Positions 38,103-48,435 are shown, counted from the stretch's first letter. The stretch is 64,000 nucleotides of DNA from Chrysophaeum taylorii (GCA_029834535.1 JAQMWT010000161.1:1-64000), one strand, 5' to 3'. Numbers and translations are program-made. Notes: generated from the sequence alone by a model not told the origin.

Positions 38103-39175
38103 ATGGCTCGCAAGATTGTGCTGTCTGCCTTGGTTTACGGCTACACGATCTGCGTGATGCTCGGTACGTTCGCGTCGTTCCCTCGTCGTGTGGGAGCAAA
38201 CTCGTATGAAATGGCGCAGGTCTCGGGTGCTCAATCGGCGTGAATGTTTGGCAGGAAGTGAAAAAGAGCCCTCGGGCTGTGATTTGCGGGTTTTGCAGCC
38301 AGTTCGGGTTTATGCCGTTGTTGGCGTTCGTGTTGTGCGTCGCCCTCGGCGTGGGGGAAACGGAGTCGGTCGCTCTGCTGCTTCTCGGAATGTCTCCGGG
38401 CGGCGTGACGTCGACGCTCTTCGTCTACGGGTGTGGTGCGAACGTGACGGTATCTCTCGTGATGACGACGCTGAGCACGTTTGCGGCGCTCTTCATGATG
38501 CCGTTTCTGCTATTCGTGTACATGCGGCCGCCTCTCGTGTCCTCGAACGACTCGAGGATATCTTACGGTTCCATCTTTGTCACGCTCGTAATCGCCACGA
38601 TGCCGGCGATTGTGGGGTGGCGCATCCGCGCCGTGCGGCCGCGAATCGGTGAATTCCTCGAGCGCTGGGCAACGAGGGTCGGCTTTGCTCTCGTCATCGC
38701 AGCGACGGTGGCCGTCGGCGCGTGGCCGGGATCAGACGGCCACGGCGGCGTCACGTTCAAGGCGGTCGCCTGTACACTTCTCATGGCGCCGTGCGGGTGA
38801 GGAGTTTTCCGGTCGTGCTAAAACGCGACGACGAGTTTACACCACAGGTTTCTCCTTGGCTATGGCGCGGCCGCGGTGGCCCGTCTCGAGCGCGTCCTCG
38901 CGCGTACCGTCAGCATCGAGACGGGCATTCAGCAAGTTGGCATTGCCGGGGCGATCGCCGTCAACTCGTTCGACGGTAACCAGCTTAACAAGATGGTCAC
39001 GCTTATGGTCGTGTTCGCCGCCGTCACATTTGTGGCCGGCATGGTCTGGACCGTAATTCTTCGCTCGTTCGATTCGGATCGGGAGGACGAAAATGACAAG
39101 CCCTCTTCTCAGTTTGCACCGGTGACCGCCATCAAGGAAGCTCCCGCCAATCATGATGACGTCGAGGCCGGATAA
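38103..39175 (+). CDS. BASS-family (bile acid:sodium symporter-like) transporter
   Basis: Exons 38103-38163, 38220-38796 and 38848-39175 join through GT-AG introns of 56 and 51 nt to give about 321 residues. The junction of exons 1 and 2 recreates VMLGLGCSIGVNVWQEVKKSPRAV, and exon 2 continues CGFCSQFGFMPLLAF and LLLLGMSPGGVTSTLFVYGCGAN, hallmark segments of the SBF/BASS fold. Exon 3 starts FLLGYGAAAVARL and holds RTVSIETGIQQVGIAGAIAV, the conserved E-x-G-x-Q segment. About eight to nine membrane helices are visible. Algal BASS proteins move pyruvate, 2-keto acids or bile-acid-like organic anions with Na+; the substrate here is unknown. A further 5' exon is possible. Confidence 0.8.
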
Positions 39176-39393
39176 TTTTTTTTGCTTCGGTGGCCGCTCT
39201 CATTAATGCCCAACAACACCACCGCCACCACCAACATCACCGAGGTTGGCTGGTTGGTTCTCTAGCTGGATAGTCCGCGTTCTTCTTCCTTCCGTCCGAA
39301 AAAAGACGCGTCCTCTGGAGCGAGTATTTTCCATGCGTTGCGGCGGTGACGTCGATGGTCCCGCATTTTGAGCGAGGTAGTAGGAATTTTAAA

Positions 39394-40664
39394 TCACGGA
39401 GGATAGTGCGCGTCGTCGGCGAGGAAGAGGGCGCGTTGGACGCTGGCGCGGTCGAGGCGCGAGTAGAGGATGACCTGGTTTTTCGCATTGTACTCGAGGC
39501 GCGCGACGCGGTGTGCTCGGGCGCGGACGAAGTGCACGAGGCTCCGGTAGCCGTTTTGCTTGGGATCGGGGAGGTCGAGGTGCCAGGTGCGGAGGTACCG
39601 CTTGCGGAGCTGCGAGAGCGAGAGGCCGTTGGGTTGCTCGAGGAGGATGGCGGCGAGGCGCGTCTCGAAGTCGTCGTCATCGTCGTCGTCGTCGATTGGC
39701 CGCGCCGGGTCTTCGAGAAGGAGAAGTTTGAGGCGGTCGGCGTCGCGGAGGGGGTTGGCGGCGCCGACCTCGGCGCCTGTTAAGCGTCCGTAGGCCTCGC
39801 GCGCGCGTTCGAAGGCGCGCGCGTCGCCCCTTTTGTCGGGGTGGGTCTCGAGGGCGACGCGGCGAAATGCCGCCCGCACGTCGGCTTTGGTCGCGTCGGC
39901 ATCGAGGCCGAGAAATTCGAGGTCGGCTTGCCGCGTCGGCGCGGCGATGGCCCGGAGGGCGTTCGCGAGGTCGACGTGTCCCGACTCCGTCGCGAGATCC
40001 GACGCGTAATTCCCGTGGTCGTCGGGGGCGTCGTCGACCGCGCCAACGACCGTCCGGAGCCAGTCGCAGAGGCCGGCGTGCCCCGAGAACGCAGCCTTGT
40101 GCAACGGCGTGTGGCCCTGGGCGTTCCGGGCGCGCCAAAACTCGTCGCCGCATCGTTCGCGGAGGTACTCGGCGACGCGGAGCTGGCGGCCGTCGCGCGC
40201 GCGGTCGCGGGGCGCGAGAGCGACCCAGTGGCTCGCGACGCACGCGAAGGCGTTGGGCGCGCCGATCGGCACGACCGCGCCGAGGTATCGCACGACTTCC
40301 CATCGCAGCTGCCACGCGGCCAGCTGGAACGGCGTCACGTCCCCCTCGGCCTTGGCGTCGGGGTCTGCGCCCAGGGCGACGAGGACTTGGCAGGCCTCGA
40401 CGTATCCGTTGCGCGCGGCGAAGTGCAGGGGGTGCGCCCGTTCACCTGTCGCGCGTCGACCTCCAGGCCCTGCGCAACAAGAAACCGTGCGACCTCTGTG
40501 TGGCCGCGACCGCACGCCCAATGCAGCGCCGTCGACCCGTACTTGTCCCGCGCCGCAACCATCTCCGACGACGCCAGGGATTCGAGCGCGTCGAGCTGAC
40601 CCGCGGCGGCGAGGTCGATAATCTCCAGCAGTACCGGCGATACCCATTTCTTCTTCTGGGGCAT
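39394..40664 (-). pseudogene. Ankyrin - J-domain - LOTUS-like protein, one frameshift
   Basis: From ATG 40664 the frame reads two ankyrin repeats (GSTALHWACGRGHTEVARFLVAQG) up to NGRTP, then must shift by one base near 40430 to continue LHFAARNGYVEACQVLVALG and two or three more repeats. The break is in a short C-run (five C where six would restore the frame), so either a sequencing error or a real lesion. Next comes a J domain with the catalytic HPD (FLGLDADATKADVRAAFRRVALETHPDKRG), then a winged-helix-like C-terminal domain (LLEQPNGLSLSQLRKRYLRTWH...GYRSLVHFVRARA) resembling OST-HTH/LOTUS RNA-binding modules. Stop at 39394. An Hsp70 co-chaperone with RNA link is inferred. Confidence 0.65.
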
Positions 40665-40838
40665 TGATACACATATACTATACGCGGATATCTCTACCAC
40701 GACACCCGTGTGTGTGTGGGGGGGATAATAATTATATTGAACGGTCGGGAGATAATTCATAGAGGGAAATCACCACAACAGACGCTCTCGCTCCAAGACA
40801 GCAGCAGCAGCAGCACAATAAGGGGGCCAAATACACAA

Positions 40839-42044
40839 CTAAGCATTCTGGGGCTCGACGTACCAGCGGACCTCGCTGACGAGGGGTGAGTCGAGGAGGG
40901 AAAGCTCGATGCCGTAGCGCACGGTCTCGGGCCCCTCGTACTCGAGCTCGACGACGCCCGGGCCGAGGAGGTTGGCCGATAGGACGGTGGCCTTGGCGCC
41001 GAGCTTGGATATGGCGTTGCGTATGGGGTCGAGGAGCTCGTCGGCCTTTTGCGCGGTGAGGTTTCGCGTGAGGTCCTCGACGCGCGTGACGCGGCCGAGG
41101 TTCGGCCAGGTCTGGCGGAGCGCGCGTTCGAGACCCTCTTTCATCGTAGTCGTCGACGACGGGCACGAGCCACAGGCCCCCTCGAGTCTGAGGACGACAG
41201 AAAGGTCGGAGGGGTCGACGGAGACGACAGCGACGTTGCCGCCGTCGGCGACGAGAAAGGGGCGGACTGAATCGAGGACGCGGTCGACGCTGGACTTGGT
41301 AAATTCGACCGCCTCGACCGTGGCGAGGTCGCGCTGCGACACGAAGGGGCTGACGATTGTCTGGGCAGTCTGCGCTTCGATGACGGCACTCCAGTCGTCG
41401 TTCTCGGTCGCCTCGCGCAACTTACCGTCAACTGTCGTGGTCGTTTCGGCCATGGCCGCGCGCAGCTTTTGCTTCGAGTCGTCGTAGGCGGCCCTCTTGG
41501 CCTCGTCGTCGCGCGTCGCGTCGCCGACGCTCTCGGCCCAAAGGTCGGGATTGGCGTTACCGTCGGGGAAAGCGTCGAGGGCGGCGAGGACCTTTTCACG
41601 CATGGCCTCGAGGTCCTCGCGCCTCGCCATCGAAGTCTTCTCGATGATCCGCACGCTCTGTGCGGCGTCTCCGGCCCGCTTAACGTGCGACCGGAGCGAC
41701 GTCGCGACGTCGCGAGACACGCCCACGTACCGGACTTTGCCGGTCGCGTCGCGCACCGTGTACACGCCCGTCACCTTGCGCGAGCTCGAGGCAAGCCACG
41801 CCGCGATCTCGTGGCTCCGCCCGTCCTCCCGTTCGCCCTGGTCGGCGACCACCGCGTGCGTGTCGTCGCCACTCCCGTACAGCATCTCGTGGAGCCCTCG
41901 GTGCGCTTCGGGCACATCGCGGTCCTCGAGTCGTGTCTCCTCGCCTTGCTCGAGGGCCGAGTGAGGAGGCACTCCTCTCGGAGGGGTGGTCAGAACGAAG
42001 GCCTCTGCGGCGGCGGCGAAGATCAGCAAGCCACGAAACCACAT
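40839..42044 (-). CDS. Plastid NFU-type iron-sulfur scaffold with GIY-YIG-like domain
   Basis: ATG 42044 gives MWFRGLLIFAAAAEAFVLT, a signal peptide with AEA|F cleavage, the plastid signature; an in-frame upstream TTG is ignored. Residues about 85-125 (VTGVYTVRDATGKVRYVGVSRDVATSLRSHVKR) match the GIY-YIG fold (G-V-Y ... Y-V-G ... Arg). Residues about 245-320 are the NFU domain: VDRVLDSVRPFLVADGGNVAVV...LEGACGSCPSSTTTMKEGLERAL, with the C-x-x-C that ligates a transferable Fe-S cluster. A degenerate second NFU-like unit lies at the C-terminus, as in plastid NFU1-3. Likely role: cluster transfer to plastid clients. The GIY-YIG-like unit recalls the one in plant GRXS16. Confidence 0.82.
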   Translation of the reverse strand: MWFRGLLIFAAAAEAFVLTTPPRGVPPHSALEQGEETRLEDRDVPEAHRGLHEMLYGSGDDTHAVVADQGEREDGRSHEIAAWLASSSRKVTGVYTVRDATGKVRYVGVSRDVATSLRSHVKRAGDAAQSVRIIEKTSMARREDLEAMREKVLAALDAFPDGNANPDLWAESVGDATRDDEAKRAAYDDSKQKLRAAMAETTTTVDGKLREATENDDWSAVIEAQTAQTIVSPFVSQRDLATVEAVEFTKSSVDRVLDSVRPFLVADGGNVAVVSVDPSDLSVVLRLEGACGSCPSSTTTMKEGLERALRQTWPNLGRVTRVEDLTRNLTAQKADELLDPIRNAISKLGAKATVLSANLLGPGVVELEYEGPETVRYGIELSLLDSPLVSEVRWYVEPQNA

Positions 42045-42227
42045 CAACTTCCGTTTGTTGTTCAGAATCTTTGGGATCAATCGCGAGTAATTAATAAGTG
42101 GGGAGGAGGGGGGATAAAATCTCTCACCAGCAGGCGCAAGGTTTCTTTCTTGGGTACAGAGTGGTCTCGTCCGGATTGATTGTGTGGGGACATGAGGGAT
42201 GCCTGGAAGGCGGAGGCCTCGTCGAGG

Positions 42228-43525
42228 TTATCGCCGCAGAGCCGCGTGGCAGGCGACGCGAGGATGGGCCCCGCCATTTAGCAGGTCTTGTCCTAAAATA
42301 AAGACGCCTGCTATTGAGAGGATGGGGAAGTGCGAACGTGGGCAATCAAGGGCTTTTTCGGTCGCCGCCACCCGAGGTGTGTGCGTGCGGGGGGAAAAGC
42401 CCACGCGTCGTCCAAGGCGGCGCACGGCGCGCCAAAGCGTGGGGCGAGCTCGAAGCAGTGGTCGTCTCGTTAAGGCAAGGGGTCGCCGTGGATATCCTTC
42501 TTGACGAGGGCGAAAGAGGGGCCCGGGGAGGGTCACGGGCTGCGTGAGGTTGATCACCAAGGCTCCGGTTTCGTGGTCGCGAGTCGCCATCGCGGTGCCG
42601 CATTCCGTACGTTGCGATCGTCGCGTTGCGGCTCGCGGGGCAGGTCCCCCCGGGTTCGCGCCCAGACGACGTCGAGGCCGTAGTCACGGCATTAGTCGAG
42701 ACGGGCGCAGGAGGCGGCATCCGGTCTGAAGCCCCACACGCGCGAGGAACAAGGCTCGAGTGCGGCACGTGCGAGCGACGACGCCGGCGCGCCACCAGAC
42801 AACGCACCTGGGAACTAGGGTAGGCGGCTGGCAGCACGCGTACGCGACGCTCACATTAACGGAGAGGTGCGCGCGGACGTACTGCGGATACGCCGACTCG
42901 TCAAAGAATTTAAGCGGCCGCGATCACGTCGCGACCGCGCCCTCCACGGTCGGCTGGTCCTTCAGCGGGAGCGCGGCGAACTCGCGACGGTTGTAGGCCT
43001 CGGCGGTGGTGCGCCAGAGCTCAGAGTTGCGCCACAACACGAAGCACGTGCTCGAGCTCGGCACGTTGATTCCCTCGAAGGTGCTCGCGGGAAAGAGAAC
43101 GTCGCGGCGCGTCGTCTTGTGCGCGGGGGGGTGGTGGTGACGGATCGCGATCGCATCGCGGTCCAGATGTTCGGGTCTGAGCCACCTCGCGAGGTCTCCA
43201 CGTCGAGTTCCGTGTACCGGAAATGGCTAGGTCGACGCCGAGCCGAGCACGAGCCTGCGCCGTTTGACGTCCGACGACGCGCAGCGCATGCGTACCAAGT
43301 CCGCGAGCGCGGGTTTTATGGCGGACAGAGCGTGTCCTTGGATTGGTAGCGTCGCGTTGGCCCCACAATATCCAGGAGGGCGGAGAGCGTGATGCCGATG
43401 ACCTCGATGTTCGGGACGTAGAAGTCAGCAAGACTCCTGGTCACCTCCCAGCTCGCCGCGCGGATAGGCGGCGATGGTGAACACGGCGGATCCACCTTTC
43501 CTATATGTTTTTGCCGCAAAACCAC
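42228..43525 (-). pseudogene. Degraded gene, fragments in several frames
   Basis: Protein-like segments appear in different minus-strand frames: ADFYVPNIEVIGITLSALLD, then ALADLVRMRCASSDVKRRRL, LFPASTFEGINVPSSSTCF and FVLWRNSELWRTTAEAYNRR, and lower down LVINLTQPVTLPGPLFALVK and FELAPRFGAPCAALDDAWAF. Repeated shifts and stops suggest decay rather than introns. No family was recognised. Confidence 0.4.
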
Positions 43526-43565
43526 CCCCCCTTACTGCGTTCCTTACCCTCATCTTCGTCGCACG

Positions 43566-44789
43566 ATGCTCGCCTTCGCGATGCTGTGGTTCGCCGCCGC
43601 CGGCGAACGACTCGTTGTCCGCGTGCGGTTGAGCAACGGGTCTGTGCGGAAGGTGGCTGCCGTGCCGTCGCTGAGCGTCGAGGCCATTCGCCGCAGCGCC
43701 GACAGCGAGGCACCGCTGTTTCTTGACGAGGCGTGCTCCAAGCCGGCCGACGAGGCCGCGACCGTCGAGGACCTCGGACTGCGGCACGGCGCGCTGCTGT
43801 ACGCCGAGCGGCGAAAGGTGCGGGCGAGCAGCGAGGAGGCGCCCGTCTGGGACCCTTACCCGCGGCTTTCGAAGCGGCGCTCGAATCGTTTCGACAAGAA
43901 GCGCAAGGGTCGCGTCTCGACGCTCGACGACCTCTCGGCGGGGCTGCACGAGCTCAAGCTCGAGGAGCGCGTCTGCAGCGAGGCGCGCGTCGACGCCGCG
44001 GCGATCGAGAAGGTAGCGTCGCGCGTGTGTCTGATTCTCGGCGCGCGCGCCGAACGCGCCGTCTCGTGCGAGGCGTTCACGAATCTCGGCGATGCCGCCC
44101 CCCTCGCCGCCAAGCTCGGTCTCGAGCCCGTGGGGGTCTGCGTGCGGACGCTCGATGCGCGCACGGCGCGCCTCGCCGCGCGCCTCCAGGCCGACACGAT
44201 GCGCCGCCTCGGCCGCCAGCACTGCTTTCCGTTCGTCGTCCTCGCCGCGTCCGACGAGGGCGTCGAGGCCTTCGAAATCAGCGAGCGCTTCGTCCAGATG
44301 ACGGCCGAGGGTCTCGTCGACGAGATCGACGACGACGACGAGCTCGTGCATCTCCGATCCCCCGCGATCGTCCAGCGCGGCGAGACCACCGAGTTCGACC
44401 CCGCCTGGATCTACCGCCCCGTCCCTATCGTTTCGGACCACGCCCCCTTCCGCGTCGCCGCCTTTCTCGACCGCGACATCGACGACCGCGCGGTCGTCGA
44501 ACGCGTCTTGGCAGGCGCCTGGGATGACAAGCGCGAGCTCGCCGGCCGCGTGGCCGACTTCGACCTCCTCATCCACCTCTCTAACCTCCTCCCAAGACCC
44601 GACTTCGACGCGCTCTGCCGCTTCGTCGCCATGCGCCGCATCGCGCCCTTCTACGACCGGGACGCCATCATCCTCCCGCCCGCCCTCTCGGCCGTCCTCA
44701 AGCACACCTTCGGCGTGCCCGCCCCCGAGGGGCCAACGACACCGAAAAAAAAGCCCTTCATTCCCCCCTCAAACTACTTCACCTCATGA
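43566..44789 (+). CDS. NPL4-like protein with an N-terminal hydrophobic leader
   Basis: NPL4 works with UFD1 and CDC48/p97 in extracting ubiquitinated proteins. Residues about 15-80 (RLVVRVRLSNGSVRKVAAVP...VEDLGLRHGALLY) resemble the ubiquitin-like N-terminus. Residues about 190-300 match the NPL4 MPN-like region: KLGLEPVGVCVRTLD, FPFVVLAASDEGVEAFEISERFVQMTAEGL, and YRPVPIVSDHAPF. The zinc-finger part of metazoan NPL4 is not obvious. The first 13 residues (MLAFAMLWFAAAG) are hydrophobic, like a signal peptide, which cytosolic NPL4 lacks. Red-lineage algae have a second set of ERAD proteins in the periplastid compartment, so this may be that paralogue. Single exon, ATG 43566. Confidence 0.55.
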   Translation: MLAFAMLWFAAAGERLVVRVRLSNGSVRKVAAVPSLSVEAIRRSADSEAPLFLDEACSKPADEAATVEDLGLRHGALLYAERRKVRASSEEAPVWDPYPRLSKRRSNRFDKKRKGRVSTLDDLSAGLHELKLEERVCSEARVDAAAIEKVASRVCLILGARAERAVSCEAFTNLGDAAPLAAKLGLEPVGVCVRTLDARTARLAARLQADTMRRLGRQHCFPFVVLAASDEGVEAFEISERFVQMTAEGLVDEIDDDDELVHLRSPAIVQRGETTEFDPAWIYRPVPIVSDHAPFRVAAFLDRDIDDRAVVERVLAGAWDDKRELAGRVADFDLLIHLSNLLPRPDFDALCRFVAMRRIAPFYDRDAIILPPALSAVLKHTFGVPAPEGPTTPKKKPFIPPSNYFTS

Positions 44790-44910
44790 AGAACAGAACA
44801 GACTGTTGTTTTCATTATTGTTTTGTCCTCACCAGCTATCATAGTTTTGTCCTCACAAGCTATCATAGCAGTTATTACTGCCCCCTTCATCTTTGCTCAA
44901 CGCCACACTC

Positions 44911-45501
44911 ATGGCCGACCCTATGGTGCTCGGGTCACTGCACAAACACACAAGCGGGTACGGGTACGGGACGTGGCGCCTCGGTCCGCCCAAGGGCTTT
45001 GCCTTTGCGACGCGGTCGAACGACGCCGAACCCGACAAGCCGCGGCAGGTCAACACGGCGCGGCGCGCCGAGGCCGCGAGAAGGGAGCTCGTGAGCGGCG
45101 AGATCGGGGAGTGGTTGTATGGCGAGAAAAGGAGCCCCTCGCACCCGGTGCCCAGGGTGCGACCGACGGAACCAAAGCTCATCGGCAACACGCCGCACCG
45201 CGCGCCCGACTGGCGGCAGCGCCCTGATAAGATCGTCGACGACAACCCTGTCGACGTCGTCGTGCCCGAGTTGGTGCGACCGCCGCAGACCGACCTCAAC
45301 CTCGACCAAGGCCGCCTCGACCCCACCTTTTCCCGCGCCCACTACCGCCAAGATCTCTTCCTCCACAAGAAACCCGACGCGTACCAGAAACGCCTCCCCT
45401 TTGCCTCGCAGTTGAGCCCCCACGCCGCCTTCGCGCAGAACGAGCTCAGCGCGAGCCTCACGACCCACTGGACCCACACGCTCCGGGGGCAGAAGTGGTG
45501 A
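44911..45501 (+). CDS. Uncharacterised protein, 196 residues
   Basis: Starts at ATG 44911 (the open frame extends upstream to a TTG). The protein is Pro/Arg/Asp-rich, largely without hydrophobic segments, with YGYGTWRLGPPKGFAF near the N-terminus and THWTHTLRGQKW at the C-terminus. It looks like a cytoskeleton- or axoneme-associated protein but I recognise no domain. It is a single exon with codon use like its neighbours. Confidence 0.55.
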   Translation: MADPMVLGSLHKHTSGYGYGTWRLGPPKGFAFATRSNDAEPDKPRQVNTARRAEAARRELVSGEIGEWLYGEKRSPSHPVPRVRPTEPKLIGNTPHRAPDWRQRPDKIVDDNPVDVVVPELVRPPQTDLNLDQGRLDPTFSRAHYRQDLFLHKKPDAYQKRLPFASQLSPHAAFAQNELSASLTTHWTHTLRGQKW

Positions 45502-46073
45502 TCTTATCAGGTCTGATCTGGTCCGATCTGATCCGATCCGATCCGGGGGGAACGCCATACTGGACGCCAATATGCGATTTCAGCGTGGAGTTGCTACTGC
45601 GAAGCCGTCGCGGGTGCTCTGCAGCGGGACAGGGTGAATCGTGGGGCGCCGAAATGCACGGGGGCGGCGCCGAAGTGGAGAGACGGGGATCGAGGTGGGA
45701 ACTAGTCCGAAGGAGGGGAGGAGAAAGCAGAAGGGAGAGCGCCGCCAGGGAGGAGGGTCGAGGGTCGTGCGAGGCGTCGTCCCCGACAACTCGGGCTCGT
45801 CGGTGGTCTACGGGAAGAAGAAGAAGAAGAAGAAAGAAGGACAAGGAGGAGTAGAAAGGGGAGGAGACCAAGGTGAACAAATGAATGAATGAGCGCGCAC
45901 GGGCGAAGAAAGGGAAAAAAAATGACGAGAGAGTCCGCAACACTCCAAGGAACGAACCTCACACCTGAAAATGAAGAAGAAGAAGAAGAAGAAGAAGAAG
46001 AAGGAGAATGGGAGAAAGAGGGGAGAAGACGGCGCGCCGCGAGCACATAGATAAATAAAAGGGCGAAAGGCTC
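45502..46073. other. Intergenic with simple repeats
   Basis: No gene seen. GATCC/GATCTG repeats follow the previous stop (45505-45548); GAA repeats occur at about 45816-45837 and 45970-46003. Confidence 0.7.
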
Positions 46074-47423
46074 TCAAGATGTCGGGAGACCGGCTTCCTT
46101 GAGGCGAGTGGTGAGCTTGTCGATGAGCTTGTGCGCATCGTCGAGTTCTTTCTGCAGTTGCATGGTAGTCTTTACGGGAGTGAACTTGGCTGCGGGGTTG
46201 GCCCTGGGTTTGACAACGGCGGCACCCCCCTTGGCGTCGGGATTTAGCGAGACAAGGTTGGGCGGGGCGTCGTTGCCGGCGAGCCATTCGTCGGCGGTGA
46301 GCGAGTGGAGACCAGAGAAGGTGTCGGGGAAGATGTCGTCTTGGAATGCGTCGGATTTGCGCGGGACGATAAAGGCAAGGGGCTCGACGACGCCCTGGCC
46401 CGCCTGGGAGGTGAGCTTGAGGCAGCGGGCCGTCTCGCACTTCATGATGTTCAAGCCGCGCTTGGGGAGGAAGCAGGCGCCCTTGGCGGCTTGCGTGGAT
46501 CGGTACTCCGAGAGGGAGAAGACGAAGGGCTTTCCGTCGACGCACTCGTAGTAGCGGATGTTGCCGTCGCCCTTGCCACACAAGTAGAGGACCTTGGTGT
46601 CGGGGTCGAAGAAGGGGAGGATGACGCCGGCGGCCTGGTCGATGTCGACCTTAGTGAGCGACTTGGTGAGGTCGCGGACGTCCCATATTTTGAGTTGTCG
46701 CTGGGACTGCTTGGTAAAGCCGAGCGTAACGAAGCGGCCGGTTTCGCCCAAAAATGCGAGCTTAGAGGACTTGGCACCCTGGTGGGCCTCGGGGATTTCG
46801 CCGACGACGGCGTTCGCGCGAGGGTCGCCGAGGCGGACGCGCTTGTCCTTGCAGGTCGTGCCCCAGATCTTTCCCTCGTAGTCCCAGACGAGGTCCTGGA
46901 TGAGCTGGTCGTGGATGTCCATGCTCCCGATCTCGGAGCCCTTCTCGATGTCCCATACTTTGACGACGAAGTCGCCGCCGATCGAGCCGAGGACGTTGTT
47001 CGCCGTCGGGTGGAATCGAAGGAGCGTTACCTTGCGGCCGTGGCCGTGAAGATCGACGAGGGGTTCGGTGATCGTCTCGGTCAGGCCGTCGGGAGGGATG
47101 CCCCAGACCTTGATCGTCAAGTCTTCGCTCGCCGAGGCGATAAGGTGCTCGTGGAACGGGTTAAAATCAAAGTCGAGAACCTGGCCCTTGTGGCCGGCGA
47201 TGATGGGCGTCGACGGCGCGTACGAGCCCTTGTGCTCGAAGGGCACCACGGCGATCGGCCCGCCCCCGCCCTGGAGGGCAACAGCGAAGAATTTCGTGTT
47301 TCCCTTTATATACTGTTGCTCGCCCGTCGCCGTCGACAGCCGGAACCCCTTGTACGTGTCCTCGACCTTGGGCGCCTCCACGTAGACGTGGCGGTACTTT
47401 GAGGCCCGCACGAACCCGCTCAT
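46074..47423 (-). CDS. Coronin
   Basis: Coronins bind F-actin and regulate Arp2/3 and cofilin turnover. The 449-residue product has the N-terminal signature SKYRHVYVEAPKVEDTYKGFRLS, WD repeats (GHKGQVLDFDFNPFHEHLIASASEDLTIKVW, GHGRKVTLLRFHPTANNVLGSIGGDFVVKVWDI), the conserved DVRDLTKSLTKVDID and LPFFDPDTKVLYLCGKGDGNIRYYE, then the coronin C-terminal extension CFLPKRGLNIMKCETAR and DDIFPDTFSG. The last 35 residues form the oligomerising coiled coil (LQKELDDAHKLIDKLTTRL). ATG 47423, single exon, full length for a short coronin. Confidence 0.95.
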   Translation of the reverse strand: MSGFVRASKYRHVYVEAPKVEDTYKGFRLSTATGEQQYIKGNTKFFAVALQGGGGPIAVVPFEHKGSYAPSTPIIAGHKGQVLDFDFNPFHEHLIASASEDLTIKVWGIPPDGLTETITEPLVDLHGHGRKVTLLRFHPTANNVLGSIGGDFVVKVWDIEKGSEIGSMDIHDQLIQDLVWDYEGKIWGTTCKDKRVRLGDPRANAVVGEIPEAHQGAKSSKLAFLGETGRFVTLGFTKQSQRQLKIWDVRDLTKSLTKVDIDQAAGVILPFFDPDTKVLYLCGKGDGNIRYYECVDGKPFVFSLSEYRSTQAAKGACFLPKRGLNIMKCETARCLKLTSQAGQGVVEPLAFIVPRKSDAFQDDIFPDTFSGLHSLTADEWLAGNDAPPNLVSLNPDAKGGAAVVKPRANPAAKFTPVKTTMQLQKELDDAHKLIDKLTTRLKEAGLPTS

Positions 47424-47719
47424 GCTCGTCGTCGACTCAGCCCGCCACTCGTCTCCCTGCCTGCCTGCCTGCGCGGCCGGCCCCTCACCACAATTAGTTT
47501 AGGTAGAACCTAGATGGCCGCGTCGCTCCCAGCGGGCGGTCGACGACGACGAGGAGGGTAAGTGCTACGGCAGGTTTTCTCTCGACTCGGAAAAAAACTG
47601 CCGACAAATTGCTACGTTCTGCGTCGACGCCCCGACACACCCGGGGGTTTCGGCCCGGAGGGACGTCGTCGCGCTAGCGACAGTTTCGCGGCCCAAATTT
47701 AGACAATCCGATGCGCCGC

Positions 47720-48430
47720 CGCTCTCCCGCAAGGACGACCCTTTTTCCGAAGGAATTTTGCGGCGGAGGACCTCGCGCACGCGGCGGCGTCGGGCTTCGT
47801 GTTCGACTGCGTCATCGGAAATGGTCTCCTCTATGGGCCACACCTCGCGGGTTTCGGGGAGATCCCGCCCTTTTACACGGGCGCGGCATACTGGGCTTCG
47901 ACCAGTTTCCTCGTCGAGACCGGAGACGTCGCCGTTGCCAACTTTTTGGGGGCTCCTACCTCCTACGTTTTCGGAACGGTCCCTCGACGTCGTCAACTTC
48001 AGCACGGTGATCGTCGATCCTATAAGTTTTCGCGGAATTCTGACCTCGTCATCCCGCCCACCTGCTCCGGGGACCTTCCGATCCCGCGCGCGGCCCCAAC
48101 TTGGCCCCACTACCAGCCCGCGCTCCTCCACGTCAACAACGCGACCTTGGTCGCCACCACGCACGCTTGCCCGGTTGGTCGCGAGACGAAACGGGGACGT
48201 ACGTCTGTGCCTCGAGTCTCGTCTTGGTAAACGGGGGCAAGGTCTTAGCCCCTGCAATGTCTGTGCGCGCGGTCTGGAACGCCTCGACCGCCGGGGGGGA
48301 GTGCCTGGAGGATCGCCGCGCTCCGAAGTGTCCTGCTTGGCGCGCCCGGCCGCCGCCTCGCGCTCGCCGTCGCGTCCGCCGCCTTGCCGTGCAACAACCA
48401 ACAACGAGGGTGTGGTTTGGGATAATAAAT
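47720..48430 (+). pseudogene. Degraded reading frames, possibly cut by mobile DNA
   Basis: Protein-like text occurs in successive frames: SGFVFDCVIGNGLLYGPHLA and TGDVAVANFLGAPTSYVFG, then GSLDVVNFSTVIVDPISF, then LLHVNNATLVATTHACPVW and ETGTYVCASSLVLVNGGK. The pattern suggests a secreted or surface protein gene that has decayed, or one with missed introns. It ends close to the terminus of the mobile unit at 48435. Family unknown. Confidence 0.4.
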
Positions 48431-48435
48431 ACAAG

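Noticed and set aside
46305-47402. 365-residue plus-strand frame over coronin
   Set aside because: Antisense shadow of a clearly identified coronin.
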